The notes under the pieces are model-generated. The model saw nothing but the letters and a program-made list of their open reading frames with translations. It searched no databases and was not told the origin of the DNA. The translations under genes and the position numbers were made by a program. DNA of 64,000 nucleotides, taken from positions 1,525,501 through 1,589,500 of the forward strand of contig JAZARR010000229.1 in the NCBI GenBank assembly GCA_037389465.1, written 5' to 3'. Positions 33,033 to 47,899 of this stretch are shown here, piece after piece. Position 1 is the first letter of the stretch. Each line of letters opens with the position of its first letter. The DNA comes from Baylisascaris procyonis (lineage: Eukaryota > Nematoda > Chromadorea > Rhabditida > Ascarididae).

Positions 33033-35215
33033 CTATGATCTATAACAATATAAAAGAAGAGATAACCTTTCATCATGGATTGTGTTGATGACGAAACGTC
33101 TGAAAGTTTCTTTCTGCTCGGCGTTTGGCCAATGAATTTCCATATTCCACTGACACACAGTTATATTGTTATCATCAAGCAAATTACCCCGCTCGAGAAG
33201 GGGCAAAATATCAAACTAAACAATATTTACTAAGTAGCCAACATATGTTCTCACAAATCCCACAATTACGAAAGGCGAAATGTGCAATACCGCCATCATC
33301 CGTTCATTTCTTGTCTATCGGAACAGCGAACAATCACTGATTGCATCTTCCTTAAAGTGCTTTCCTACATTGTGACTTTTATTTTACTCTAATAAGCTCA
33401 TCTCACGCTTAGTTTATTTCATAGCGCGAATGGTCCACCAACCAACGAATGGGAGGGATAAAGGAAATGGAATGGAGTATGTGAGAAATTCAACAATTAA
33501 TTCTAATCGCTTTGGGTGCGCCATATTGCTCAAAGCCGAACGCTCATTACATCGACTGAAATTATTAAGTACGCGGAAGGAACGAAACAATAGCGAAGCG
33601 GGATTTACTCCTATCTATTCCTTTCGCACATTCGAAGAAGCAGATCCTTTCCAAAAGATAGCTCTCACTTCAATCGGAGCTGAAATCTATTGTTGTTTCC
33701 AACACAGCTGATCCCCACCACGGCAACAGTGCCACAGCAGCCAAGAAATAAGCTATTCAAAAAAGAGGTTATATATTGTTCAGGAATAGCAAGCCTATGT
33801 TTCCTTTGTATAATCTATCAGTATGCTCACTCTGTATAGCCAGTACCACTTCATATTTTTTGACAACATATTTTTGTATTTCCAAAAATTAGCTTGAGCA
33901 CAACCCACATCGTACACAAGCATTACCTAAACGCTATCGAAAGCATGCCTTCGTCCTACTTCTTCCATATTCACAATTGCTTTACGTCAATGAATAAGCA
34001 AACGCTCACCTCTCTGCCTTCGATATCCATAATCAGAACATCGATAGGCGATTGTATCCCCGCGTAATGCCTCAAAAATCGTACGATATCAATGTGTTGT
34101 ACAAACTCATCTCTATACATACCACCATATTCATCTGAATAATTTATATTAAAAAAAACAAGTGAAGTACCCCTTAGTAAATAAATGTTTGCTCGCAGTA
34201 TTCTCTAATTTTAATAATTGAGATTAAATGAGGCGAACGCTAACGGAGAAAGGGACGATGATGATAAATGAGGGATCACGAAATGTAACATTTACAGAGT
34301 GCAACTAAAATATTGCAGTGGATATGTTCGCATTGCAGTTATTAATAAATTTATAGCCTAGTTGATAGGCTGTAATGCCTCCAAATATTCTTAATAAAAA
34401 AGTAAAGTAGCACGCAGTTATTTCTAAATAAAAGATAAAGCCAAATAAGCTTATGCAAGAAACTGACTGTGATCACTTAAAGTGGAGGGTCGAATTTCAT
34501 TCGACCGCTTGCATTATGCTGACGTTTCACCCATCTTTCGAAGTTATACAAAGCGGAAACCAAATTTGATCATCAATAGGGCCATCCTCTCCAATAAGCC
34601 GTGCTTCGGCTACAAAAGTTACTAATTTCTTATACCTGGCCAAAAAAACCGGCACTGAAGTCAACTCATATTGTACTTACGTTCCCAAACAAATGCAGTG
34701 TCGTTGCGAGAAATGCTGCCAACTGCAAACGGAAAGAATCGACCGCCGAACGACTCGAAGAGCTCCTTGTTGATTGGCGCGACTGGATCTGCCCCGTAGA
34801 AAGTGCATATTTGCGGAAGCAAACTTTGAAGCTTCTTCTCTACGGAGATGTCGCGTCCGATACCTAGTGATACGATGTTACATGAATCACCTGCCTGAAA
34901 TAGCTCATCCTATTCTTGAAGCTTTCAACTTGCTCGTTAATCACGGACATTATCTTCTATGCAAATCTCCACTACTTCTGGCATCTCTAACAGCTTACAA
35001 AATTCTGATTGTCTATTGAATAAAACAAAAGACGGAATATAGTTTTCGCTAGTCATACGGCATTGATGTTTTTTATAATGAACTGCTCATCGATATTCAC
35101 CTTTATAGTCCCAGTCGGTAGAGCAGCGTATTTGGTATCGTCATAATTGGTTAACGCAATCAACGAGAGTCGATTGAAGTCGATGAACATATTCTCGCAT
35201 GAAGTGACCGCTTGG
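33033..35215 (-). CDS. FkbM-like methyltransferase gene, copy 2
   Basis: Exons 35215-35101, 34894-34681, 34134-34010 and 33215-33033 have lengths, phases and splice signals identical to copy 1. One amino-acid change is visible in the third exon (Met for Ile before the YRDEF stretch). It carries the same motif set: LGIGRD, FYGADP, FFPFAVG, MDIEGRE, CQWNMEIHWP. The 5' end of the gene is not found. An 8-bp hairpin in the second intron (near 34488-34506) is shared by all copies. Confidence 0.72.
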
Positions 35216-35286
35216 CTGAATAGTAACCAATACTAAAATATGTTACCATTTTGCATCGCTCAAAATGCGCACCGAGTGCAGTACTC

Positions 35287-36553
35287 ATGGATGAAAAAAA
35301 AAAATTGTCAAAGAGGTTGCGTCATCGAAAGGGAAGGACGCCTTCAAAAAAAATGGTACAGTTAGGAGACAATTTTTTGGCGTTCTGTGGATTTATCTGA
35401 CGATCATGTGTAACGGTCCTTTATGCCATCAGTAAGTATCTTTTTCTCACCAAAAAGAAGGTTGTCACTGCCGAGCATCGTATAGCACACAACAGAGCAA
35501 TGCGTTATCATAGCACGCCTCTTTGTTATAAATGATGGATTGCGCATTTGCAGCACTCAAATGTTATAACAGCAACACCGTTTGATATCACGTTTGACTT
35601 GTGTGCTTCTATAATTGATTTCGCTATTAAGTTCATCAACAACACTTCAGTAGCTTATTATGATTTCACATATTAGATCGAACTATCCCGTTTTTCCTGT
35701 TGCATATATCTACTCAAGTATAGGGGAAATACCGTACCTTTTCCGCAGGCATTTTCGCGAATCGATTATGAATGCATTTTTTATAGCGAAGTATGCTGTG
35801 AGTAGGCACCTGTAATGATTTATTCAATAGAGAACGTAAAATAGATGAAGTGAATTTGCGAAGATGTCGTTGAAAAAAAAGGTGAAAATAATTGAATGGA
35901 AAACAGAAAGAGTTTAGTTTTGTTCTCACACGGAGCAGATTACCCAAAATTGCGAATGATGCCGAATGGATTGGAAAAACCGCATTGAAATCAGGTTATC
36001 CAGGGAACGGGAAGGGACAAGCCTCCCTTTATCTAATGCATGAGGTGGTAGGGTTACATCGCAGCCATCTATGCCACACACAAACAGAAATGAACACCAC
36101 AAACCGATGCCACACACAGATACAGACACAGACATACACGCCCACAAGCTCTCATCCCACACACGCGCACACGCATGCACGCACATACGCACACACGCAC
36201 ACACCGAATCGAGAAAGGGGAGGCCTCCTCCCCCTCTTTATGCGACATGCAAACAGAAAGATACACCAAATGATGACCCCGACACGGAATCGAACCCCTC
36301 CTCTGGATCTATCTTTTATCTCATGCTCCAACTTGGAACTATGTATACTTGTTCAACTCCATTCATTGAGATTTTCGAAGTGCCGAAGCCGCTAATTATG
36401 AAAAATGGCGTATGTTTATACTTTTCACCCACTAACATTACACCTACCCCCAAAGTGTCACTCTGGAGAGCTCAAACTGATCATCCGTTTGATGAAGAAA
36501 TCCCCCTCCGTCAATTCGTTCGTCAGATAACGCTGATCAAACGCCTTCGGTAA
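35287..36553 (+). pseudogene. Candidate split gene with CA repeat, copy 2
   Basis: Homologue of 47900-49163. The A-run in exon 1 (35287-35431) is 11 long, which shifts the frame. The last segment (FSPTNITPTPKVS ... LIKRLR) is open to TAA at 36551-36553. The C-run after the tRNA-like motif differs in length from copy 3. Confidence 0.25.
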
Positions 36554-36858
36554 CATAGTGAAGCGGCTCGAAGGTATAGAAATCGGCAGAAATTATGAAT
36601 ATAATATTTATTTGTTGTTCAAAGCTTCGTTCCAATAATTTCCCTTTTCGAACAAAACAAATAAAAGAATTTGAATTATCGCATATATTTCAATTCTATC
36701 AATGAAATAAACAATTTAAGAAATAAACATCAGTGCTAAAATATTATAAAATCAACCTCAGAGGAGGAAGATGATGCATTTCCATTGTGTAATGGTGGTT
36801 GAAAATAGACAATGCAAATACAAAATAAGAAGCATATGAAGAAAACCGCCAGTCGAAA

Positions 36859-39800
36859 TATTCCAAATCGCATCATTTTTGCAGTGCTGAAAAATTTCCT
36901 TAGACGATGAATATTTTCTTCGATATTACTTTGCTGTAAATGGAAAAATCTCTGGAGTAATTATTGTTCAGTAGAAAATAGCTCAAAAGAGATCTAGATG
37001 ACTAAAACACGCAACGACCTGCACTCCCATCTACGAGAATCTGTGCACGAACACAATTCGATGTAATTGTCGACGAAATAAGAAAAGAAACGTTGAAGGA
37101 AAAAAATCCGAGGTGAAGGCGAAACTCGTTCGCCAACAAACGATTTGAAAAAACCTGGATAAAGATAGATGGAAAAAAGCAACACAGATTTGAAACCTTT
37201 CAAATGATATTCGAAGTGAAACCTTGAAACATCGTTTGTAGTGTTTTGATCTATTTCCTGAACTTTTTGACTTATTTCTGAAAAACATTTTTTTACTTTC
37301 ATAAACATCTTGTGGAAAATGAGTTCGCGAGTTTTTGTCGATTTTTTTATCACTTGTCAAGTTTTTTGCATTTCGGAACGAAATCAGAATGTTCTGTTGT
37401 ATTTCACTTTTCGAAAAAACGAATTTCATACTCACTGCGGGATGATCAAGCGCTCGAAAATGATTCCGACAATAACAAACTATACAATGTTTTCATGTAA
37501 TGGATTCAAGACTTTTTCTGACTTAATAAGTAAAAGTGAACAGCAAAATTGTACCATTGATTGAAGACAATGCTGCAAACGCGGTAAGGTGAATAATATT
37601 ACTTTGCAAAGTATAGTCGAAGATGAGATTGATAAATAAGAAGGAAAAGAATATAAAATATGAAATATTTTGATGGTAAAAGTCGGAAGCAGTGGTAATT
37701 AGAGCTTTGAGAATTTTTAAGGTCTACTTGTACATTTGATTTCCTTCTATAAGGCTATAACGTCTAATAAAGCCTATCTGCATATTTGTTTCATGTTCAT
37801 AAGACCATAAATTTTAATGAAAGTCTACATACACATTTGTTTTCCTCTAAAACCTTTATAAAACTTTAAAAAATTGAAGAAACTCGAGTTGGTCTGCCTG
37901 ATGATCCCTAGGCTGTCTCTTCAAACACAGCTCGATGTATTAACAAAGAAAGTGCTTAACTAGTTAGTACGCTTATGGTTTTTCTTGTTTACATTTTAAT
38001 TCTCGTTGTAATTTTATTTAACTTTTAACCAATGGTGCATTGCAATATTCATTCTTATTCTTGTTTCACCATCATTCAACAGTCAGCATCGTTATTTTGA
38101 ATACCGTGCGCGTTTAGTTGCTTTCTCTATGACATACAAGTTTGCTCGTTGCATTTATAGACATTCATTTAGTTGTGTTAATTTGTCGGCAGCTTATCAA
38201 CTTCGTTGTATTTTGTCAAACCCTTTAATTTCCCAGACAAACAAACGCTTCAATTTTTTTCTTTAATGTCAAAGAACCTTGCTTCGATTTATAACCTTTC
38301 TTTGGGTAACTTCCATTCGGGCAACTATATTTGTGGACCAATCTTGTCAGAGATAGTTTTTGGCTACCTCGATCTCGTCAGCTGTAATTTCTTGGCTTTC
38401 CCAAACGTGTTAGGGGTAGTTTTTTGGCCATCTCGAAAGCAGAATATGGGCAACCCAATGTTGCACTATGGAGTTAGCGTTAAGTGGCACTTGACTATGG
38501 AAAACAGTATGATCATCTTCCACTGGAATATGGTGGACTTTTGAGCACCGGTTATTCATAACTGTTCGATGGATCTAAATTTCAAGGGAAATCGGTCACA
38601 GGTCAGTATTAATGACGTAAACTTACAGGAAGTCCCTGCCGATAATTAAAGGATGACTGCCAAAAGCTCTTTTAACTGGAGGTTGAAGATTTGAAATAGC
38701 AACTGAATAGCTTGAAGGAAGGGTCGACGATCATGAAGCAAAAATTAACGATAAAAGTAATCGCGTTGAAACAAATCAGGGCATCCTAAGAGAGGTAACG
38801 TTCATGTCTATGGCTTAGAGTACGCAAGATGTAAGTTCGCCATAAGCAACCAGGATGGATCCATTGGATTCGAGGTTACAACGCCGAGACAGCTTTAATC
38901 AATTGTTAAGCGATAGCTTCTTTACTAACAAGGTTATGCGTTTCGTTCTGACAATGGCTCGCGTATAACTCAGGTGCACACTTCAATGGATAGCGGCCGA
39001 AGCATGGCCACTTTTGTTCTCATAGTTAACCTATTCGAGTCTTAGTTCTTGCATTCTTAACAATTATCTATTCTCTTCACAGTCTTCTATTCCGTCTCTA
39101 CTCATACCCGCGTCATGTTTGCTTTTGCCTTAAAAATTTTTTTCCTTGCTTGATTCAGTTTTCCCAGAGCGCCATATTCATCTGGGTCTATACTAACGTT
39201 ATGCAGCATAAAGGAGTTTACGTCAGTATTATCTTAGTACAACACTTTTACCGCTTTTGATTTATGGACTATATTTCCTTCATAAAACTTTCAAAAAACG
39301 CAAACGTAAATGAACTACCCTATCAAAGTGTCAGTGGGTCATCAAAGCAGCCTAGCTATACTTGTGCAGTTTGCATGTTTTGAGGACCTGAAGACTTTTA
39401 ACAAAGCGAAATACAAAATCAATAAATCTTACGCGCCACACGACAAGCGTACACAAAATAGAAACGACCCCAGTCTAACACAGTCTAGTATCTACAACAA
39501 AGGAATTGTAACTGCATAAAAACTTTGTTCACGCAACATAGCTGCAATCGCTGTTGAGGACAAAATACGTATAGGTGTGCATCCAAACATACGTGGCATA
39601 GGTTTGAGGACGAACGTATGAAGGAAATGTTGCAATAAATTTCTTCCGATTCTATATGCTTGTATTGTTCAACATTGTATCGTTCAACAGCCAATTGACT
39701 TTATCAATTTGTCCGTATTTTGTTCTCCAGGCGTTTTGAGTTGAAAACCTTCTGGACTGGTTTTGACTTAATGTACCTTTTTATTTGTTTAGGGGTTTAA

Positions 39801-41023
39801 AAATCTCAAATCGTACTATATCGCATTGCAGTTTGTTTTCTGTGTCTTTGTTTTTATAGACTTCCTTCGCTATATGCGTGTTTCTTGTGAAGACCTTTTA
39901 TTTATTCCATCCGCCCTTTTGTTCTGCCATCTATCTCATATTTTTGTGCATTTTAAATATATCTTTTATTCTTTAATAGTATTCATCGCCAGATTACCCA
40001 ACGTTTATACCGCCGATATGCGTGTAATAGTCAGATTCCACAATAGCGTAAGTTTTACACAGCTAGGATTCTGCTAATAATTCATTATCGTTCTCATTAG
40101 ACAACGTCCACATTTGACAATATTCACATATATCGTTATGGATGCGCCACACAACGTTTTGCGTCCACTGTTCCAAATAGGATTACGGTGTGGCTTTATC
40201 TAAATAACCTATAATAGTAGCACTAGCATCAACACAACCTCTTGGCCAACAATTCGGGCAACCGTTTGCTCTGCCATGTCGACGCAGGCTGCATGGTGTC
40301 TTTGACACCCCTTGCACGACAAACACATGTATCACTACGTTGTGATGAACGACCGCGCTACGACTCAATTTGCATATGTCTACCTCAGTGATAACTGTTC
40401 TTTTCTGCTCTATTACATTGCACCTTTTTCTGGTAGTCTGGTTGCGTGTTTAAAACCTGTTTGCTGTTATGTGCGTTATTCGGATATCTCGATGGTTTTT
40501 GTGTCCCTGAGTCTAGTCAACGGGTCTAGTTAATCAGCTCGTTTCGCTCAGCGGTCCCAATCAGTCATCAATAAATGTCCAAATGTTCGTCTCGCCTCGT
40601 CCGCACGGCAGCAACACAACATACTACCTTCTTTTAAAGTAATTTAACCCATGATAGGGTCGCCACTTTAACAACGGAGGCATAGCGCGGCATATCTCCT
40701 GCGCCCTGAGGCTTCTCAAGCACTAGCGATCAATCCTCTATTCGTTTCACAACGGACGGAGGATGCATCACATAATACAACACCAGTCTGGTATCTGATG
40801 AAAAATAACGTGACATATCAACTCTCAAGTGTTTGTAAAGAAGATGACCTCAGCAACACAGTAGTTACTTCAGCTTGTGGAAAAAATGCAAATGTTGCAA
40901 TATGACTGAACGCAGTGAATGAATAACATCAAGTATTGCCTGGAAAAAATTTCCGTGGAAAAATAATTACGGGTTATCAGATCGTAACACCAAGGGCATA
41001 GTTTATTGCTTATGTCGTTACAT
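36859..41023. other. Copy 3 of the relic-rich part of the unit
   Basis: As 1-3891 and 18474-22654. It holds the 112-codon frame at 38206-38544 and the decayed ORF at 39310-39638 with a 1-bp loss near 39591. No intact gene. Confidence 0.5.
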
Positions 41024-41352
41024 GTGTTATGTACAGTATATATGGGACAAACGTCTAGGATCATGCAACATGTGTTCGCGAACATTTATACAAAATAAGT
41101 AAAGGGAACATATATAATTATCTTTACAAGCATTTCCAACAAGGCGACCACGGTATACAAAACGTTAAAGTACATATATTGGAAAAGGTCAACGTTGACA
41201 AATATCTGCTCGAATCAGAGCTGTATTCGATCAAGCTGCTTCGGAGAATTTATGCATTGGGTCTTAATGATAACATTAAGGGTGTCGGAGATATTTCAGA
41301 ACTATTGTTTAAAGAGAACAGCCCAAAGGCCCCATATCTCGAAAATTACTGA
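41024..41352 (+). pseudogene. GIY-YIG relic, copy 3
   Basis: Uninterrupted version of the Penelope-like nuclease relic, with the frame broken in the YIG core as in copy 2. It provides the empty site (acatatattggaaaagg) for BEL element 1. Confidence 0.55.
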
Positions 41353-42149
41353 TTGATTTCCAAGCATAGTAGCGAGAAAAGAAGAAGAAACAACAAAATT
41401 ATAAATCAAATTCATAAATGCCGTTAGCAATAAAACAGTTCGCTGAAACAACGCTCAGAGCGCTTGTAGTTTCCTTAAGGAATTATATCAGCAAAGCAAC
41501 CGTACACTTAAGATGTTATATTTTGCCCTTTAAATATGAAGTAAAAGCATCAGGATTAAATCAGTTTTGCATGTAAAATATACATAATCTATAGAAATGT
41601 ATTTGAAAGCACTCAAAATATGAAGATAAATAAGAAATGCTATGAATTTCGTACGCAATTCCCTCGACTTGGGTACGGAGGTAATAAATAATAACACTAC
41701 GCATGTCGGCATTGCATCCACCCGGTAAGCCTTTAGAGAGACCCAACCAACCTTTACAATTGAAGAGCATTTTATCTTTACAGTCTAACATTTACAGTAT
41801 TTCATCAAGCTGGTTAACCCCTTTTTCATCTGCAAAGTATACTATCATAAATTTATTGCTGAGGGTGCAAGAAAAATTTATTCGCCGTTCATATTATTGA
41901 AATTCTCCTGTTTTATATAAAATATATTCGTTAAACTCAGGATTGTTTCGTTTGGAAATGAGAGACGGCGTCTTGAGCAGTTAGCGACGTATATAAGGGA
42001 TAATTCTGCATTCGGAATCATCACTGCACATTCATCCGTCTGTAATGACGAGTTTTGGAGCTTATCCTTCAGGAAGCAAGGGATCGGATTAGGACAATTA
42101 CATACCATTATATAAGAAAACCGCAATAGTGAGACCCCTTCATTTGAGG
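41353..42149. other. Spacer and promoter region, copy 3
   Basis: No gene. TATATAAG is present at 41990-41997, and a second copy lies about 35 bp before the next start codon. Confidence 0.45.
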
Positions 42150-42798
42150 ATGACACGTGGGTTGTTCATCGTAAGCATTTTACTGTTCAAACTCCTTTTC
42201 ACAGATGCATTTCTCGCCGATCCTATCCGGGGAGATAACTGCGGATGTGCCAATGGTTCTGTCCCACTGCTCCTATTACACCTGTAGTAGTGCCTGCCCC
42301 CATCGCACCATGTCGCTGCTGTGATGACGGCAGCACCACAACAGATTCAGAAACAACTAGAATACTCGAGGCGATATTTCGCTCTTCCCTACCACCGCTT
42401 AAGCTTCCTAAACTTCCGGCCATATTGTACCCATCAAAACCCGTACCAACGTGCTGCTGTGATGTTCCACCGCCTGCTCAAGCGGCTCCAGTACCGTTGA
42501 CAAGTTATGTTGTCCCAATATTTTCTCAAACATCACGTCCTCTATCACAACCATCCAACATCTATGTCATGCCTGCTGCTCCTCTTCCTCAACCGAGTGG
42601 ATATGCTGCTCCATCACATCTGCCGCCTCGTTATGCTGCACCATCATTCCCACCAAGTATTTACGTACATGGCGATACTCTTCAGGGTATTCAGGAATGC
42701 CACCTGCTCCCAATTACAATATTGTTCATCCTAGTTGGTCCCCTCTCCGTTCAGAAGGCAAGCTCACGGAAAGAAGTCGATGGAATTCAAAAATGTGA
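42150..42798 (+). pseudogene. Secreted Cys/Pro-rich protein pseudogene, copy 3
   Basis: Essentially the copy 2 version, including both 1-bp losses (near 42246 and 42664). The disabling changes therefore predate the duplication of copies 2 and 3. Confidence 0.5.
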
Positions 42799-43735
42799 TC
42801 GAAACTGACGACCATCTTAGGAAATCCTCACAAATGTAAGCTTCGTTTAGATGACTTCCAGAACGGAATTGTAAACGATAGGAGAGTTAAAAAATCATCA
42901 AGAGTGTGCATAGAATTCAACGACATAATAATGGAATTGATGAAGTAATGCTTAAAGAATTCGTTGATTTATTTATGGAATAAACAGTGAATGAATACCA
43001 CTGTATCCGAACTTGTCACTATAATAGGCAAAGGTTCCCTTATTTGTTGAAGTGCCCATTTGAAACGCTCATTTTTCTTCAGCATTGTTTCATTATGCCA
43101 CTCAAATTCACATTATGGGCGGGGAAGAAAAATTCCAAACGTTGCCTTTCTTTGCTGCACCTATCAGGGCTCGATACAGCGACAAATCATTGCTGATTGA
43201 TAAACCTTACAAAAGTGCAATAACATCAAAAATCTTTATTTCAACAACTTATTAATCATAAAATCGAAGAGATATAATGGGTACTATTGCATAAAATCAA
43301 TAGTTGAGATGAGTGCCTATTTGCAAACGGTAATCTAATTACCAATGGTGCCTCTCACTACAATAGCAGATTATTCTAGAGATCTAAGCGGGTCGCTTAA
43401 AGCGATTTAGAACGACACAACTTATATCTGCGATGCCGTATATGATTGTTTCTTACCTTCGATTGTGCGAGCATTCGAATCGTCATATTATTTGTTACGC
43501 TCTAGAATATTCATTTGTTTTCAATATTTAAGCAAGCTTCAATTCATAGGTCGGTATCCTGTAATATTCAAACGATTACGGGACCGCCGCATTATCAATT
43601 CGCCAGTCGATATACCTGACGGATCACTGATATCAAACGGTGAAAAATTACATAGGTGCATTAATTCTGAGCGCCTAAAAAGTAGTAGATAATGAAGGTG
43701 GGAGATAGCGTTATGATCGATCGGCACGAACCGCG
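42799..43735. other. Spacer, copy 3
   Basis: Nothing supported apart from the conserved minus reading at 43539-43727. Confidence 0.4.
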
Positions 43736-45185
43736 TTATTTTACATATTCCTTCAAGGCTTCATCCTCAACGTTTCTCATAATTATCTTTCTTTTATTGT
43801 ATTCGTTTAAAACTGAGCCTAATAAATTCAAACTGTTTGTGTTTTGAACATTTTTTGAACATTCCATAATGCCGTGAATTAATTCCAGGTTGTTCCCTGA
43901 ACTGATACTTTCTTATTGAATGGAAATTAATGATAGAAATTTTCGAAACTTGTCTTACTCATTCGCGATGTTTTTTCGATGAAATTGATCCTCTAAACAT
44001 TCATAATGAGGATCAACGACAATATATGCTATAATTGCTTTTACGACAACAAACGACATAAATTTATTAAAAGTTTCAACCAGCTTTGTTTTGGCAATTA
44101 GAGGAATTTTATGTATCACATCCAATGTAGACATTTCAGTTGCAATTCATTTACATATGTCAATTAGCCATTCAATGATATAAGACTAAGCTTTAAACAT
44201 AACTCCTCAGTTTTTATTTCAGTGCCGATCGGTTCAGTCATAAAACTCGCCTCTATACTCTCATCTAACGAGCCAAATTCTTGATATACCTCTGTAACAT
44301 TGCAAAAAGTAAACAAAAAATAAAAATAAATTAGTACAGTAGAGTTCTACATTACTATTATAAGATATACTAGAATATAACAGGATATTATATGATAAAT
44401 ATTATTATTACAGTCGGAAAAGAAAAAAACTGTAATACAGCAACAGAGAGTCTATTATGAGAATCACTAGAGTGGCTATCCAAGAGTTGATTTAAATCGG
44501 TATATAAATAAAAAAGTGGTTACAAAGCAGTCACGACTACATAATGAGTGTAAGTTTTATAGGTGAAGTTGAACAATTTCAGTAGTAAAATGGTGACAAT
44601 GAATACCTGGAAGTTATCATTCCTATAAAGTCCGGAAGTTTTTCCGCAAATCTGGAAGATTATTCAGCTATAAGAAGGAGATAGGGCACATAGTGTGTCG
44701 GTTTACATTATTCCACAATCACACTGTCATTATATCAACAAGACATTATAGCATCCTAGTAATTTTCAGATACAATAAAACCTTTTGAGGACGACAAGAA
44801 TGCATTCAAAGTTTCACCAAATGCAATGTTAAACTTATCCATAGAGGGTTGTCTCTCAAATAGCTAATGTAAAAAGATGCCTGCTGACTAGTCCAACAGG
44901 CATGTACAAGTTCGAAGATATTGTAAGGTCGCAAAGGTCAGTCACAATTAGACATCGATATTGGTGAAATAACGTTGCAGACAGAATGGATCGGCGATGT
45001 TGATAAGGGAAATGCGACTCACCTTTTGAAAGGGTACATATTTTGCCTTCAGCATTAGATATCTAAATATCATAAGTTTGTTATGGCATTCGAACGGATT
45101 TTAGTGATTTGAAAAAACAAGAATATAGTTCTATTCGTAGGATTGACCGCATCGAAATGAATCAGAGGATGACATCAAAGTGCAA
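43736..45185 (-). pseudogene. Decayed split gene of unknown family, copy 3
   Basis: Same as copy 2. Terminal exons are 44185-43959 and 43832-43736, with TGA stops at 45162-45164 and 44147-44149. Confidence 0.5.
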
Positions 45186-45645
45186 TTAGATATTTACTGA
45201 TTTCAAAATATGCTTCTGAATGCACCTGATCTTCAGGGGAAAATCAAAATTCCGTCCTTGAAAGACGAACGTTTATGCCGCTAACGTAGGATTCTACACA
45301 AAATTGTGACTTTTTTAAATTAAAAAATGACTTATTTCATGAATCCAAATTGCTAACACGTAATTACTTAATTCAGCGAGTAAATACTGAGTTCGTCTTT
45401 ATTTTTCAACAATTTAACGTGAATAAGATGACAATTTTCACAACACTTATCGGCTGAATTAATATACCCATTGGCTATCGAACAGGTTTATAAATAACAG
45501 GAACAAGTGAGTGCTTCCAAAGACAACAATGTCTTAGGATTTTTTTTCTTCCCGCAATTTTTTTAAATTGTGCGTCAGTTTTAAAAGTTAAAATTCCACC
45601 TTCGAATGCACAATATATAGATTATAGACACGTATTTATATCAAA

Positions 45646-47828
45646 CTATGATCTATAACAATATAAAAGAAGAGATAACCTTTCATCATGGATTGTGTTG
45701 ATGACGAAACGTCTGAAAGTTTCTTTCTGCTCGGCGTTTGGCCAATGAATTTCCATATTCCACTGACACACAGTTATATTGTTATCATCAAGCAAATTAC
45801 CCCGCTCGAGAAGGGGCAAAATATCAAACTAAACAATATTTACTAAGTAGCCAACATATGTTCTCACAAATCCCACAATTACGAAAGGCGAAATGTGCAA
45901 TACCGCCATCATCCGTTCATTTCTTGTCTATCGGAACAGCGAACAATCACTGATTGCATCTTCCTTAAAGTGCTTTCCTACATTGTGACTTTTATTTTAC
46001 TCTAATAAGCTCATCTCACGCTTAGTTTATTTCATAGCGCGAATGGTCCACCAACCAACGAATGGGAGGGATAAAGGAAATGGAATGGAGTATGTGAGAA
46101 ATTCAACAATTAATTCTAATCGCTTTGGGTGCGCCATATTGCTCAAAGCCGAACGCTCATTACATCGACTGAAATTATTAAGTACGCGGAAGGAACGAAA
46201 CAATAGCGAAGCGGGATTTACTCCTATCTATTCCTTTCGCACATTCGAAGAAGCAGATCCTTTCCAAAAGATAGCTCTCACTTCAATCGGAGCTGAAATC
46301 TATTGTTGTTTCCAACACAGCTGATCCCCACCACGGCAACAGTGCCACAGCAGCCAAGAAATAAGCTATTCAAAAAAGAGGTTATATATTGTTCAGGAAT
46401 AGCAAGCCTATGTTTCCTTTGTATAATCTATCAGTATGCTCACTCTGTATAGCCAGTACCACTTCATATTTTTTGACAACATATTTTTGTATTTCCAAAA
46501 ATTAGCTTGAGCACAACCCACATCGTACACAAGCATTACCTAAACGCTATCGAAAGCATGCCTTCGTCCTACTTCTTCCATATTCACAATTGCTTTACGT
46601 CAATGAATAAGCAAACGCTCACCTCTCTGCCTTCGATATCCATAATCAGAACATCGATAGGCGATTGTATCCCCGCGTAATGCCTCAAAAATCGTACGAT
46701 ATCAATGTGTTGTACAAACTCATCTCTATACATACCACCATATTCATCTGAATAATTTATATTAAAAAAAACAAGTGAAGTACCCCTTAGTAAATAAATG
46801 TTTGCTCGCAGTATTCTCTAATTTTAATAATTGAGATTAAATGAGGCGAACGCTAACGGAGAAAGGGACGATGATGATAAATGAGGGATCACGAAATGTA
46901 ACATTTACAGAGTGCAACTAAAATATTGCAGTGGATATGTTCGCATTGCAGTTATTAATAAATTTATAGCCTAGTTGATAGGCTGTAATGCCTCCAAATA
47001 TTCTTAATAAAAAAGTAAAGTAGCACGCAGTTATTTCTAAATAAAAGATAAAGCCAAATAAGCTTATGCAAGAAACTGACTGTGATCACTTAAAGTGGAG
47101 GGTCGAATTTCATTCGACCGCTTGCATTATGCTGACGTTTCACCCATCTTTCGAAGTTATACAAAGCGGAAACCAAATTTGATCATCAATAGGGCCATCC
47201 TCTCCAATAAGCCGTGCTTCGGCTACAAAAGTTACTAATTTCTTATACCTGGCCAAAAAAACCGGCACTGAAGTCAACTCATATTGTACTTACGTTCCCA
47301 AACAAATGCAGTGTCGTTGCGAGAAATGCTGCCAACTGCAAACGGAAAGAATCGACCGCCGAACGACTCGAAGAGCTCCTTGTTGATTGGCGCGACTGGA
47401 TCTGCCCCGTAGAAAGTGCATATTTGCGGAAGCAAACTTTGAAGCTTCTTCTCTACGGAGATGTCGCGTCCGATACCTAGTGATACGATGTTACATGAAT
47501 CACCTGCCTGAAATAGCTCATCCTATTCTTGAAGCTTTCAACTTGCTCGTTAATCACGGACATTATCTTCTATGCAAATCTCCACTACTTCTGGCATCTC
47601 TAACAGCTTACAAAATTCTGATTGTCTATTGAATAAAACAAAAGACGGAATATAGTTTTCGCTAGTCATACGGCATTGATGTTTTTTATAATGAACTGCT
47701 CATCGATATTCACCTTTATAGTCCCAGTCGGTAGAGCAGCGTATTTGGTATCGTCATAATTGGTTAACGCAATCAACGAGAGTCGATTGAAGTCGATGAA
47801 CATATTCTCGCATGAAGTGACCGCTTGG
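45646..47828 (-). CDS. FkbM-like methyltransferase gene, copy 3
   Basis: Exons 47828-47714, 47507-47294, 46747-46623 and 45828-45646. They are in phase and have the same length as in copies 1 and 2, so at least three readable copies of this partial gene model stand in tandem. The introns (206, 546 and 794 bp) contain only short open frames, for example 46043-46324 on +, with no recognisable content. Confidence 0.72.
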
Positions 47829-47899
47829 CTGAATAGTAACCAATACTAAAATATGTTACCATTTTGCATCGCTCAAAATGCGCACCGAGTGCAGTACTC

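Larger units (their letters stand above)
18474..36858. repeat. Tandem unit copy 2
   Basis: Second copy of the unit. Outside the 5.75-kb BEL/Pao-like insertion it matches copy 3 almost base for base, with scattered single-base differences such as the base pair near 22255 versus 40621. Copies 2 and 3 are therefore the youngest pair in the array. Confidence 0.95.
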